In this document: positions 33,781 to 42,594 of the stretch, piece after piece
How the letters are laid out: every line of letters starts with the position of its first letter
Position numbering within the stretch: the stretch's first letter is position 1
DNA from: Bacteroidetes bacterium HGW-Bacteroidetes-6
GTDB lineage: Bacteria > Bacteroidota > Bacteroidia > Bacteroidales > DTU049
Direction: 5' to 3'
Assembly: GCA_002842495.1 (NCBI GenBank)
Contig: PHDB01000001.1
Coordinates: forward strand, 101,272-165,271
Length of the DNA: 64,000 bases
Program-made: the position numbers and the translations under genes
Notes under the pieces: model-generated
The model's database searches: none
What the model saw: only the letters and a program-made list of their open reading frames with translations
What the model was told of the DNA's origin: nothing

Positions 33781-36700
33781 ATGAAAAAAAGTAAAGGCAA
33801 AGAGTTTTTTGCGTCCAGCTGGGCCATAAACAACAATACCAGCGTGTATGTGCTCACAATTCTGATTATCATTATTGGAGTTATGCAGTACCGCTCAATA
33901 CCAAAAGAGCAGTTTCCCGAGGTGATTATCCCAACTATTATGGTTACTACTGTCTATCCTGGTTCTTCGCCAAAAGACATGGAGAGTCTGGTAACACGCC
34001 CTCTCGAAAAGCAAATCAAAAGCATTAGTGGCGTTAAAAAAATATCGAGTAACTCTATTCAGGATTTCTCGAGTGTAGTTGTGGAATTCGAAACCAATGT
34101 TGACGTAAAAGAAGCTAAAGACAAAGTTCGCGACGCTGTCGACAAAGCCAAGTCCGATTTACCTACCGATTTGCTCACCGATCCAAATGTAATGGAAATC
34201 GATATGAGCGAAATACCCATCTTAACCATTAATTTATCGGGCGACTACGATTTGGAATCCCTCAAAAAGTACGCAGAAGTCATTCAGGATCGCATCGAAG
34301 CACTTCCCGAAATCACACGAGTTGACATTATCGGAGCTCTTGATAAAGAGATTCAGATTAATGTTGACATGAACAAAATGAAGGCTGCAGATCTCACTTT
34401 TACCGATATTGAAAGAGCTGTGGCCTCTGAGAATGCCACCATTTCGGCTGGCTCTGTCACGCAAAACGGCATGAAAAGTTCTGTTTCTGTAAAAGGTCAG
34501 TTTCTGACCGTGGATGCTCTCAATTCAATTGTATTACAAACTCCCACCGGCGGACAGATTTACTTGAAAGATATTGCCGAAATCAAAAGTGGATTCAAAG
34601 ATCAGGAAAGCTATGCACGTTTTGATGGTAAAAATGTAATTCTGCTCAATGTGATTAAAAAAACAGGCGAAAACCTGCTTAACGCAACAGATGAAATCGA
34701 CGACATTATTACTGAACTCAAGGCCACAAGCATTCCCGATGATATTAAAATTGAAAAAACAGGCGATCAGAGCCGATTTACACGCAATACACTCGAAGAC
34801 CTCAATAACACCATTATTATTGGATTCTTGCTTGTTGTTTTGGTTCTGATGTTTTTCATGGGATTTAAAAACGCATTTTTTGTGGCTATTTCAGTTCCCA
34901 TGGCAATTTTGGTTTCGTACATCATTATTCCCGGTTTTGGTTTCACCATGAACATGATTGTTATGTTCGCCTTCATTTTTGCACTCGGAATTATTGTTGA
35001 CGATGCTATTGTGGTTATAGAGAACACATATCGCCTTCATAAGACTATTCCCGATATCAAAAAAGCCGCAAAGCTGGCAACCGGCGAAGTGTTTTTTCCT
35101 ATTCTGAGCGGAACTCTGACTACATTGGCACCATTTTTCCCATTGGCATTTTGGCCCGGAGTTGTTGGACAGTTTATGCACTACATGCCAGTAACCATTA
35201 TTGTAGCGCTTTTTGCTTCATTGGCCGTGGCTTACATCATCAATCCTGTTTTTGCTGTTAATTTCATGAAAAATGATGAGGACAAAAAGCCCATTATTCC
35301 GGCACTAAAATCGATTCTCCGAACCACATCCTTTTTCCTGATTCCGGCTATATTGTTCCATCTTGCAGGAGCAGCTTCTTTTGGCAATTTGCTCATCATG
35401 GTTTTTGTGCTCGTTTTGTTTTATAAATTATATCTCAACAGAATCATTTACAAGTTTCAGCACAATTTGTGGCCTCGTGCAATTGCCCGCTACGAGCGCA
35501 TTGTTTTGTGGATACTCAAAGGTCGTAACGCCTACATTGTAATGTGGAGTACAATCGGATTATTCATCTTCACTATTTTTCTCACAGCCATCGCCAAACC
35601 CAAAGTGGTATTTTTCCCCGACAACCAACCCAATACTATCAATGTATTGATAAAAATGCCTCCGGGAACCGATGTTCTGATTACCGACAGCATTGCCCAT
35701 ATTGTTGAAAAAAGGGTTGAAGAATCGCTCGGTCAAGGAAACCCCGATGTGGAATCAATTATAACTAAAGTTGCTTCAGGAGCTGACCCCAACAGTTTTG
35801 ACCGCTCCACTTCTCCCGAGAAGGCAATGGTTACAATCAACTTCAAGGAGGCAAAATATCGTGTAGCTCCAACTACTCCATACATGGATGAAATCAGAGA
35901 CAGGGTTACCGATATTGCAGGTGCTGTTATCACTGTTGAAAAGAACAAAATGGGGCCACCAACAGGTAAGCCGATCAACATTGAATTCTATTCAGAAGAC
36001 CTCGATGCACTTATTTCGGATACACGTAGGTTTAGTGAATTCATCAAAGTTTCAGGAATTGAAGGAATCGAAGAGTTGAAAAGCGACCTTCAAGAGGCCA
36101 AGCCCGAAATTATTGTAGAACTCAATCGAGCAAAAGCCAACACCGAAGGTGTAAACACATACACTATTGGTGCCGCAATGCGTACCGCCGTTTTCGGAAA
36201 AGAAATCTCCAAATTCAAGATTTTCGAAGACGAATACCCCATAGTACTGCGTCTTTGCGAGAAAGACCGCGAGAACCTCGATAATGTCCTGAATATGAAT
36301 ATTACTTTCCGCGACATGGCCTCTGGAAAAATCAAGCAGGTTCCCATATCGTCGCTGGTTGATGTGAAATATTCGAATTCATATGGCGGAATCCGCCGAG
36401 TCGATAACAAAAGGGCAATCACATTATCGTCGGAAGTAATCAATGGATACAATGCCAACGATATCATCAAACAAATTGGTTCGGTCTCGAAAGACTTCCT
36501 GTTTACCCCCGGAACCACATTCAAATTTACCGGCGAGCAGGAAAATCAAGAAGAAAGCATGGGGTTCTTGTCGTTTGCCATGACCATCTCAATCGGACTT
36601 ATATTCTTCATCCTTATTTCACAGTTCAACAGTGTTGGTAAAACCATCATTATTCTGAGCGAAATTCTGTTCTCCGTTATTGGTGTTTTGTTGGGCATCA

Positions 36701-37161
36701 TTATTTTCGGCATGCCCATTTCGATTATCATGACGGGTATTGGAATTGTTGCACTTGGAGGCATTGTGGTGCGCAACGGGATTTTGATCGTTGAATTTGC
36801 CGATAAAATGCTGGCAGAAGGAATGAAAACCCGCGAAGCTATTGCACGAGCAACTTCGATCCGATTGACTCCTGTTGTTCTGACAGCATTCACCACCATT
36901 TTAGGCCTTATTCCATTGGCGGTTGGCATGAATTTGAATTTTGAAACGCTGCTTTCGTCATGGAATCCACAAATTTATTTTGGTGGCGACAGCGTGATGT
37001 TCTGGGGTCCTTTATCATGGACAATTGTGTTTGGACTCACTTTTGCCACATTCCTGACGCTATTGTTTATTCCGGCCATGTACATGATTCGTCATGCCAT
37101 GAAACTGCGATTGAAACGAAGCCGTTTCATAAAAGCAATTAAAAGCGCATTTACATCGTAA
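33781..37161 (+). CDS. RND family efflux permease
   Basis: A 1126-residue inner-membrane proton antiporter. The first helix (about 19-38) is followed by the porter-domain start IPKEQFPEVIIPTIMVTTVYPGSS. TM4 carries the paired aspartates GIIVDDAIVVIENTYR near 408 that relay protons. A second internal repeat begins near 600. The TM10-12 block (about 920-1110) holds GIVALGGIVVRNGILIVEFAD and RLTPVVLTAFTTILGLIPLAV. It is slightly longer than AcrB (about 1050) because of an insert around residues 500-560 that includes extra hydrophobic segments. Substrate range cannot be read from sequence. A hairpin terminator follows at 37184. Confidence 0.95.
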   Translation: MKKSKGKEFFASSWAINNNTSVYVLTILIIIIGVMQYRSIPKEQFPEVIIPTIMVTTVYPGSSPKDMESLVTRPLEKQIKSISGVKKISSNSIQDFSSVVVEFETNVDVKEAKDKVRDAVDKAKSDLPTDLLTDPNVMEIDMSEIPILTINLSGDYDLESLKKYAEVIQDRIEALPEITRVDIIGALDKEIQINVDMNKMKAADLTFTDIERAVASENATISAGSVTQNGMKSSVSVKGQFLTVDALNSIVLQTPTGGQIYLKDIAEIKSGFKDQESYARFDGKNVILLNVIKKTGENLLNATDEIDDIITELKATSIPDDIKIEKTGDQSRFTRNTLEDLNNTIIIGFLLVVLVLMFFMGFKNAFFVAISVPMAILVSYIIIPGFGFTMNMIVMFAFIFALGIIVDDAIVVIENTYRLHKTIPDIKKAAKLATGEVFFPILSGTLTTLAPFFPLAFWPGVVGQFMHYMPVTIIVALFASLAVAYIINPVFAVNFMKNDEDKKPIIPALKSILRTTSFFLIPAILFHLAGAASFGNLLIMVFVLVLFYKLYLNRIIYKFQHNLWPRAIARYERIVLWILKGRNAYIVMWSTIGLFIFTIFLTAIAKPKVVFFPDNQPNTINVLIKMPPGTDVLITDSIAHIVEKRVEESLGQGNPDVESIITKVASGADPNSFDRSTSPEKAMVTINFKEAKYRVAPTTPYMDEIRDRVTDIAGAVITVEKNKMGPPTGKPINIEFYSEDLDALISDTRRFSEFIKVSGIEGIEELKSDLQEAKPEIIVELNRAKANTEGVNTYTIGAAMRTAVFGKEISKFKIFEDEYPIVLRLCEKDRENLDNVLNMNITFRDMASGKIKQVPISSLVDVKYSNSYGGIRRVDNKRAITLSSEVINGYNANDIIKQIGSVSKDFLFTPGTTFKFTGEQENQEESMGFLSFAMTISIGLIFFILISQFNSVGKTIIILSEILFSVIGVLLGIIIFGMPISIIMTGIGIVALGGIVVRNGILIVEFADKMLAEGMKTREAIARATSIRLTPVVLTAFTTILGLIPLAVGMNLNFETLLSSWNPQIYFGGDSVMFWGPLSWTIVFGLTFATFLTLLFIPAMYMIRHAMKLRLKRSRFIKAIKSAFTS

Positions 37162-37183
37162 ATTTATAATTTTTGACCCATTT

Positions 37184-37216
37184 ACTCACGGATTGATTCT
37201 GAATCAGTCCGTGAGT
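37184..37216. terminator. Hairpin terminator after the efflux operon
   Basis: A 16-bp stem with one G-T wobble (37184-37199 with 37201-37216) and almost no loop, followed by a T-rich stretch. It is suited to ending both the RND gene and the convergent TlpA-like gene. Confidence 0.75.
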
Positions 37217-37252
37217 TGCTTTATTTGTTATTCGAGGTCGGTTTTGCAATTA

Positions 37253-38344
37253 TTAATCTAACCTGCTGGCAACAAAAGCACGCAATTGTTCACCACGAAG
37301 GTTTTTTGCAATAATTTTATGGTCGCCATCCAAAACAAACATGCTTGGAATAGAGCTAACACCATACAATGCCGCAGCTGCACTTTGCCAAAATTTAAGA
37401 TCGCTCACATGATTCCAGATGAGTTTGTCGGCGGCGATAGCTTTTACCCACGAAGCGCTATCCTTATCAAGCGATACTCCTAATATTTCAAGACCTTTGC
37501 TGTGATAATCGGCATAGAGGCTTGTCATGTTCGGATTTTCTGCTCGGCAAGGTTTGCACCACGAAGCCCAGAAATCAACAATGATCACTTTTCCTTTGAT
37601 AGAATACAAACTCAGCATTTTCCCTTCGGGAGTAAGCATATTAATTTCAGGAGCTTTCGCTCCAACAGCTGTTTTTTTACCACTTTCAATTTGGTTATGC
37701 AGGTTAACTACAGCTGGGTTGTAGTCGTATTTGGTGTACAAAGCCGAATCAAGCTTCATATAAATTTCAAAATACTGATCGATAGGCAAGCGTTCAATGA
37801 AAAACATATTTACCAAACTTGAAATATGCCCAAGAATAAGCGATTTGGCATAATCGGTTTTCTGCGATTCAAAAGCAAAATACTGGTCTTCAATTTCTTT
37901 GCGACGTGTAGCATCGCCAGCGCCCAAACTTTGATACACTGTATTCAAGCTATCCTGACTAACTTTCAGTTTGGCAAAACCCTTTTCAGCTTCGTACAAA
38001 CGAATACTTTGTTCCGAACCGGTTATCACAGGATTCTGATTCAGCACAACTGGATTCAACGTCATTTCAATTTTATCGCCGGGCTTGATCACCAAGGCTA
38101 AAAAATTTTGCTGAGCAAACTTCAATTTAAAAATATCTTCTTTGTCGATATCGAATGTCATCAAAAAGGCATTGTCTTTTATGTCAACTGTTTTTGAAAA
38201 AAGTGTTGGTTGCAGAAAATTCTCAACAGTTACCGTTGTTTGAGCCGGGTCTGAGCTGAATTTACCGTTTATAGTTACAGTGTTTTGACCCATAAGAGCC
38301 TGAAATAAGGCCACTGAAAGCACGAGTGCGAATAATGATTTCAT
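37253..38344 (-). CDS. TlpA/DUF4369-type thiol:disulfide oxidoreductase
   Basis: A 363-residue exported protein: signal peptide (KSLFALVLSVALFQALMGQ), then an N-terminal DUF4369-like beta region (about 21-110), a helical linker (about 120-220), and a thioredoxin fold (about 228-363). The redox motif is WASWCKPCRAENP near 260. The usual cis-Pro follows in SSIPSMFVLDGDHKI near 333. In Bacteroidota such proteins reduce disulfides in the periplasm, possibly for cytochrome maturation or oxidative stress. It follows the cyclo-ligase gene by 27 nt and likely belongs to the dnaG transcript. Confidence 0.9.
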   Translation of the reverse strand: MKSLFALVLSVALFQALMGQNTVTINGKFSSDPAQTTVTVENFLQPTLFSKTVDIKDNAFLMTFDIDKEDIFKLKFAQQNFLALVIKPGDKIEMTLNPVVLNQNPVITGSEQSIRLYEAEKGFAKLKVSQDSLNTVYQSLGAGDATRRKEIEDQYFAFESQKTDYAKSLILGHISSLVNMFFIERLPIDQYFEIYMKLDSALYTKYDYNPAVVNLHNQIESGKKTAVGAKAPEINMLTPEGKMLSLYSIKGKVIIVDFWASWCKPCRAENPNMTSLYADYHSKGLEILGVSLDKDSASWVKAIAADKLIWNHVSDLKFWQSAAAALYGVSSIPSMFVLDGDHKIIAKNLRGEQLRAFVASRLD

Positions 38345-38371
38345 AAGCTGTTTTTACAATCTTCAAATTTA

Positions 38372-38908
38372 CTAAAAATACACAACATGGTCCATTGCAA
38401 TGTCGTTTTCGTCGCGTGGAACATGATCGACTAACTGCTCGTCAAAACACACGCCAATTTTTAAAGCGTTGGTATGGCGAAGCAAACGGTCGTAAAAGGC
38501 TTTTCCTCTGCCAAGGCGATTACCAACCATATCAAACGCCACTCCGGGAACAATAATGATATTTATCATGTCGATCCGGGGAAAGGCATCTCCGACAGGC
38601 TCTTCTATTCCCAAAACAGGCTCCCGAAGCAGGCTTCCGTCAAAAACCACAGGAACAATATCGGCTCCCTGCATTTTTGGCAGTACAAAAATCTTTTCGT
38701 TTTTCCATTTCAGTACAAAATCGTGGGTAAAAACTTCGTCGGGCAAGCTCCAGTAACACATTACCGTTTTTGCCTCCACAAACCAATCTTGTCTTTCAAT
38801 ATAATTAAAAATAAGTGCCGATTTGCGAAGCTTTTCTTCGGCCGAGATGCTTGCTTTGCGTTGGCGCATTTCTTTTCGCATAGTCTTTTTTAAGTCGAAA
38901 ACATCCAT
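38372..38908 (-). CDS. 5-formyltetrahydrofolate cyclo-ligase
   Basis: A 178-residue enzyme that converts 5-formyl-THF to 5,10-methenyl-THF with ATP, returning a storage folate to one-carbon metabolism. The N-terminal KKTMRKEMRQRKASISAEEK, the PKMQGADIVPV middle and the ATP/folate motif GNRLGRGKAFYDRLLR near 136-151 identify the family. The usual RGKGFYDR has Ala instead of the second Gly here. It starts 23 nt after dnaG and should be co-transcribed with it. Confidence 0.93.
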   Translation of the reverse strand: MDVFDLKKTMRKEMRQRKASISAEEKLRKSALIFNYIERQDWFVEAKTVMCYWSLPDEVFTHDFVLKWKNEKIFVLPKMQGADIVPVVFDGSLLREPVLGIEEPVGDAFPRIDMINIIIVPGVAFDMVGNRLGRGKAFYDRLLRHTNALKIGVCFDEQLVDHVPRDENDIAMDHVVYF

Positions 38909-38931
38909 AAAACCAGCGTTTAGTTTTCTTA

Positions 38932-40890
38932 CTATTTATTGATGACCCGTTGCCTCAAACGTTTTTCGATCTCCACATCAATAATTTTCAACACCTGATA
39001 TTCATTGAGTAAAACCATTTGATTATCTGCATTCGGCTCGTCTTTCATTTGAAGCATGATATCGTCCATTCTCCGAACAATCACAAGATGTTTATACTCC
39101 AGAACAGCACTTTCCATTTCCTGAATAAGGATGGGCATACTGTTATCGGTATGCATAATGTAAATTCCGTGTTTATCCCAATTTGGGCTCAGTGCATGAT
39201 CAGCATTCATAATACTTGCTGCAACATTTGAAAGTCCGGGCTCCAGCATGTTTAAAATGCGATTTACATTCGTCTGCCCATCGGTTTTTACCTGATTCTG
39301 ACAAACATCAAAGATAGCCGCATATTGTGAGTTTGAAAGCTCCAACTTATCAGCCTTAAGTTCATCGAAAATATAGTCTGAAACCCTGCTTTCGGTTATG
39401 ATTTCCATACCCAGCTCATCGGTTCTCGAAAACTTAATCAACTTGTTGCCAAACTGAAGCAACATGCGTAAAATATTACGTTCGGCCTCTTCGACCCTGT
39501 CAGATAAAGAAAGATTTTCTTGTTCGGGTTTTTGAGTTTCCTCTGCATAATCATCAATAATGTGGTGCTCGTCGGGCCTTAGCTGTTTTTTTACTTTCGA
39601 ACGCAACATTTTGTTCATTTCGGTCATCAGCACTTTTTCTTCGAGCTGAAACAATCGCGAACAATCGGTTACCAATAGCGAACGAACAATTCCGTCAGGG
39701 ATTTCGGCAATACTGTGAACTATATCTTTCATGGCTTCAGCACGCCTCAAAGGATCATCACCAGCTTCGGCAAATAAAATTCCGGCTTTAAAAATGACAA
39801 AAGTCTTTTTGTTCTCATCAAGAAAATTCTGCAAAGCCTTGGCTGAATGCTTTCGCGCATACGAATCGGGATCGTCGCCATCGGGAAAAAGCACAACCCT
39901 AACCGTCAATCCTTCGGCCAGCAACATATCGATTGCCCTGAACGAAGCTTTGATACCGGCTACATCGCCATCGTATAAAATACAAACTTTGGCCGAATAA
40001 CGTCTGATAAGTCTGATTTGTTCGGCGGTAAGACTTGTTCCACTCGATGCAACCACATTGTTGATTCCGGCCTGAACCATCGCGATCACATCCATATAGC
40101 CTTCCACCAAATAGCATTCATCGTTGCTGATAATAGCATTTTTGGCCAGATGCAAGCCATAAAGAATATTGCTTTTGTGATATATTGCCGTTTCAGGCGA
40201 GTTCACGTATTTTGCAATTTTGGCATCGCTACGCAATGTACGTCCAGCAAAAGCAATAATGCGACCTCCGGTGCTGAAAATAGGAAAAATAATTCTGTCG
40301 CGAAATCTATCGTTGCCCGATTCGATGTTTATCAGTCCGTTTTTAGCAAGAACGTCCTGGTCAAAACCTTCGCTTTTAGCAAATTTTGCAAATGCATCAT
40401 ATTGTTGAGGCGAGTAGCCCAGACCAAATTTCTTCACAATGGAATCGCTGAGTCCGCGTTCGCGAAAATAGCTTAATCCAACCGACATACCTTCTTTTGA
40501 TTCCCAAAGCTGATTTGTAAACCATTTTCCCGCAAACTCATGAACAAAATAAGATTGCTCTTCTTCCGATTTTTTCTCGAGATAATCAGCATCAGGTTCA
40601 TCTTCAACAATATCCACTCCAAACTGCTTTGCCAGCTTCCGCAATGCCTCGGGATAGGTATAGTGCTCGTATTCCATCAAAAAATTAACAGAATTACCTG
40701 CCTTACCACAACCAAAGCATTTATAAATTCCCAACGATGGGGACACGTTGAACGATGGCGTTTTCTCGTTATGAAACGGACACAGCCCTATAAGATTCGA
40801 TCCCCGCTTTTTGAGTTGCAGGAACTCGCCTACCACATCTTCGATGCGTACAGCGTCCATTATCCGTAATATATCTTCACGTCGGATCAT
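38932..40890 (-). CDS. dnaG: DNA primase
   Basis: A 652-residue primase that makes RNA primers for replication. The CHC2 zinc domain has CPFHNEKTPSF followed by CFGCG (C-x2-H-x17-C-x2-C, about 37-61). The TOPRIM core has the catalytic Glu in LVEGYMDVIAM near 268 and the DGD metal site in YDGDVAGIKAS near 309. The C-terminal region (about 440-652) is helical and should bind DnaB. The start is ATG 40890 (MIRREDILRIMD); an in-frame extension to 40950 would add a stretch with no homology that crosses the -7 box. Confidence 0.97.
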   Translation of the reverse strand: MIRREDILRIMDAVRIEDVVGEFLQLKKRGSNLIGLCPFHNEKTPSFNVSPSLGIYKCFGCGKAGNSVNFLMEYEHYTYPEALRKLAKQFGVDIVEDEPDADYLEKKSEEEQSYFVHEFAGKWFTNQLWESKEGMSVGLSYFRERGLSDSIVKKFGLGYSPQQYDAFAKFAKSEGFDQDVLAKNGLINIESGNDRFRDRIIFPIFSTGGRIIAFAGRTLRSDAKIAKYVNSPETAIYHKSNILYGLHLAKNAIISNDECYLVEGYMDVIAMVQAGINNVVASSGTSLTAEQIRLIRRYSAKVCILYDGDVAGIKASFRAIDMLLAEGLTVRVVLFPDGDDPDSYARKHSAKALQNFLDENKKTFVIFKAGILFAEAGDDPLRRAEAMKDIVHSIAEIPDGIVRSLLVTDCSRLFQLEEKVLMTEMNKMLRSKVKKQLRPDEHHIIDDYAEETQKPEQENLSLSDRVEEAERNILRMLLQFGNKLIKFSRTDELGMEIITESRVSDYIFDELKADKLELSNSQYAAIFDVCQNQVKTDGQTNVNRILNMLEPGLSNVAASIMNADHALSPNWDKHGIYIMHTDNSMPILIQEMESAVLEYKHLVIVRRMDDIMLQMKDEPNADNQMVLLNEYQVLKIIDVEIEKRLRQRVINK

Positions 40891-40908
40891 TGGTTTTATT
40901 ACAGACAA

Positions 40909-40916
40909 CAAAAATA
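40909..40916 (-). promoter_or_regulatory. -7 box TATTTTTG for dnaG
   Basis: An exact TAnnTTTG match on the minus strand, 18 nt before the dnaG ATG. It would drive dnaG, the cyclo-ligase and the TlpA-like gene. Confidence 0.6.
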
Positions 40917-40949
40917 TGATTAATTTCGGTGAGAAAAAACCAAAAAACA

Positions 40950-42464
40950 ATGTTGAATGCAGGAGGCACTTTGCGGCTCATTATTCTGGCATTATTTATT
41001 ACCTGTAACCATACTGCAGCACAGGACTCCGCTTCGGTTCACGAAAAATATGCCACATACCGCAACAGGCTTCAATATTTTGTGGTTTTCAGCAACGAAC
41101 CAGGAGGTGGTTTACTTGCTAATATCCGAAACCGCAACGTGTGGCTCGATCCTGATGGCGTCTATCCTTCGGGAGACGAAATTGACTATCATCTCAGTAT
41201 TACATTCGGACAAACTCACACACGAACAGGTTACCTATTGGGAACTCTGGCCACAGAATATGCATTGCTGAAGCAAGCAGGAAACACAACTCGTGCAGAA
41301 ATTACTAAAAACGAGATTGTTTCCGTTCTGGATGCTTTCGACCGAACCGATTTGTGTGAGAGCAAAGCTCCGTGGTTCAAAGACAAAGATACACTCGATG
41401 GATTCTTTATTCGTGAAGACGCTCCTCCGGTTTTATCGAAACTGATGTATCGTTTGTTCAACAAAGACCTGAATGAAGATGATTATTTTCGTGAGCACTT
41501 CAATAGAGGCGAATATGGATTGCCGGCCCTTATTACTCCAAATGCAACAGAGGGTATTGCTTCATGCATTGATAGCAGAAATAATTTCCATCAACATCTT
41601 CTAAATACCAAATTAATAAATACTGACACCAACAAAACAATAAGTATTACACATCAAAATTTCACGAGTCAGGACGAAATTCTAGGCGCACTCGTTGGAC
41701 TTTCGCTCACAATAAAATATGTTGAGGACAGTGATATTCAAAATCGTGCATTAAATCAGGCTATTCGAATGATTCATTTTTTATCAGGAGCCGGGAAAAC
41801 TCCCTGGTGGCGCCCCAATTTCCCCGACGGGACCAAAATGGGCAACGAAAACGGTGCCGACGGAAGAGCGTTTGCCTTTGCACTAAAATCGTTTGCTTAT
41901 GAGATTGCTGGCAAGGAATTTCTTTTACGCGAATATCCGGCCTTAATTAAAGCTCCATGGTGCCGAACTGCATTCGAAGGAACCGAATATGCTTGTGTAA
42001 GCGGAATTGGCAACAACGAATATAGAATATTACGCTATCTGACAGCCGAAGCATTGGCTATTTCGGGACAAAGTGTTGTTTTCAAGGATGTTGGCCGCGA
42101 GTTGAAAATGATAACATCGCCTTACGATTGGGATACATTTTATATGCTGCTTTACTGCGCCCTGCACGATGTTGAACCGGCTAGCATCAATTTTAATTAT
42201 TCAAAACTCGCGCTGCAACTTGCTCAAGCACCACCAAACGGAACCTGGCAATACCGATACGATAATGTAAAAACACCCGAAGGCTGGTCGGCTGAATTCA
42301 AATGGTCGGCAACGCGTATTTCTCAAAACGGAGAAACGAACGAGTGCTGGGCTATTGGCAATTATTCCGGAATCGATTTCATGTTGCTGCACAATTTGGC
42401 TTGCCTTTTACTGAAAGATTATAATAGTACTTTCATTCAAATTCTCAGCGATAAACAGCAGTAA
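40950..42464 (+). CDS. Hypothetical secreted alpha-helical protein
   Basis: A 504-residue protein that I do not recognise. The start LNAGGTLRLIILALFITCNHTAAQ looks like a signal peptide; an in-frame GTG at 40929 is an alternative. The mature chain is helical and rich in aromatic residues: YHLSITFGQTHTRTGYLLGTL near 90, an acidic SKAPWFKDKDTLDGFF near 137, GKTPWWRPNFPDG near 286, and NETNECWAIGNYSG-like sequence near 475. Repeated helix pairs with Trp/Tyr/His clusters recall (alpha/alpha)6-barrel glycoside hydrolase or lyase folds, but no catalytic signature is recognisable. It starts 59 nt from the divergent dnaG start and has no operon partner. Confidence 0.75.
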   Translation: MLNAGGTLRLIILALFITCNHTAAQDSASVHEKYATYRNRLQYFVVFSNEPGGGLLANIRNRNVWLDPDGVYPSGDEIDYHLSITFGQTHTRTGYLLGTLATEYALLKQAGNTTRAEITKNEIVSVLDAFDRTDLCESKAPWFKDKDTLDGFFIREDAPPVLSKLMYRLFNKDLNEDDYFREHFNRGEYGLPALITPNATEGIASCIDSRNNFHQHLLNTKLINTDTNKTISITHQNFTSQDEILGALVGLSLTIKYVEDSDIQNRALNQAIRMIHFLSGAGKTPWWRPNFPDGTKMGNENGADGRAFAFALKSFAYEIAGKEFLLREYPALIKAPWCRTAFEGTEYACVSGIGNNEYRILRYLTAEALAISGQSVVFKDVGRELKMITSPYDWDTFYMLLYCALHDVEPASINFNYSKLALQLAQAPPNGTWQYRYDNVKTPEGWSAEFKWSATRISQNGETNECWAIGNYSGIDFMLLHNLACLLLKDYNSTFIQILSDKQQ

Positions 42465-42570
42465 AACAAAAGACACAACACTGTTAAATAGTCAAGTATA
42501 TAGTTTTTTGAATGTATTAATCGTCTTTTTATTTGAATAAAACAGGCTTTTGGCTGTAAAATATATTTTT

Positions 42571-42578
42571 TATCTTTG
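42571..42578 (+). promoter_or_regulatory. -7 box TATCTTTG with TTTG -33 element
   Basis: An exact -7 match with TTTG at 42549-42552, 18 nt upstream, one of the clearest full promoters in the window. The ATG of the T9SS-A gene follows after 16 nt. Confidence 0.7.
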
Positions 42579-42594
42579 CAAAAATTATTTAACT

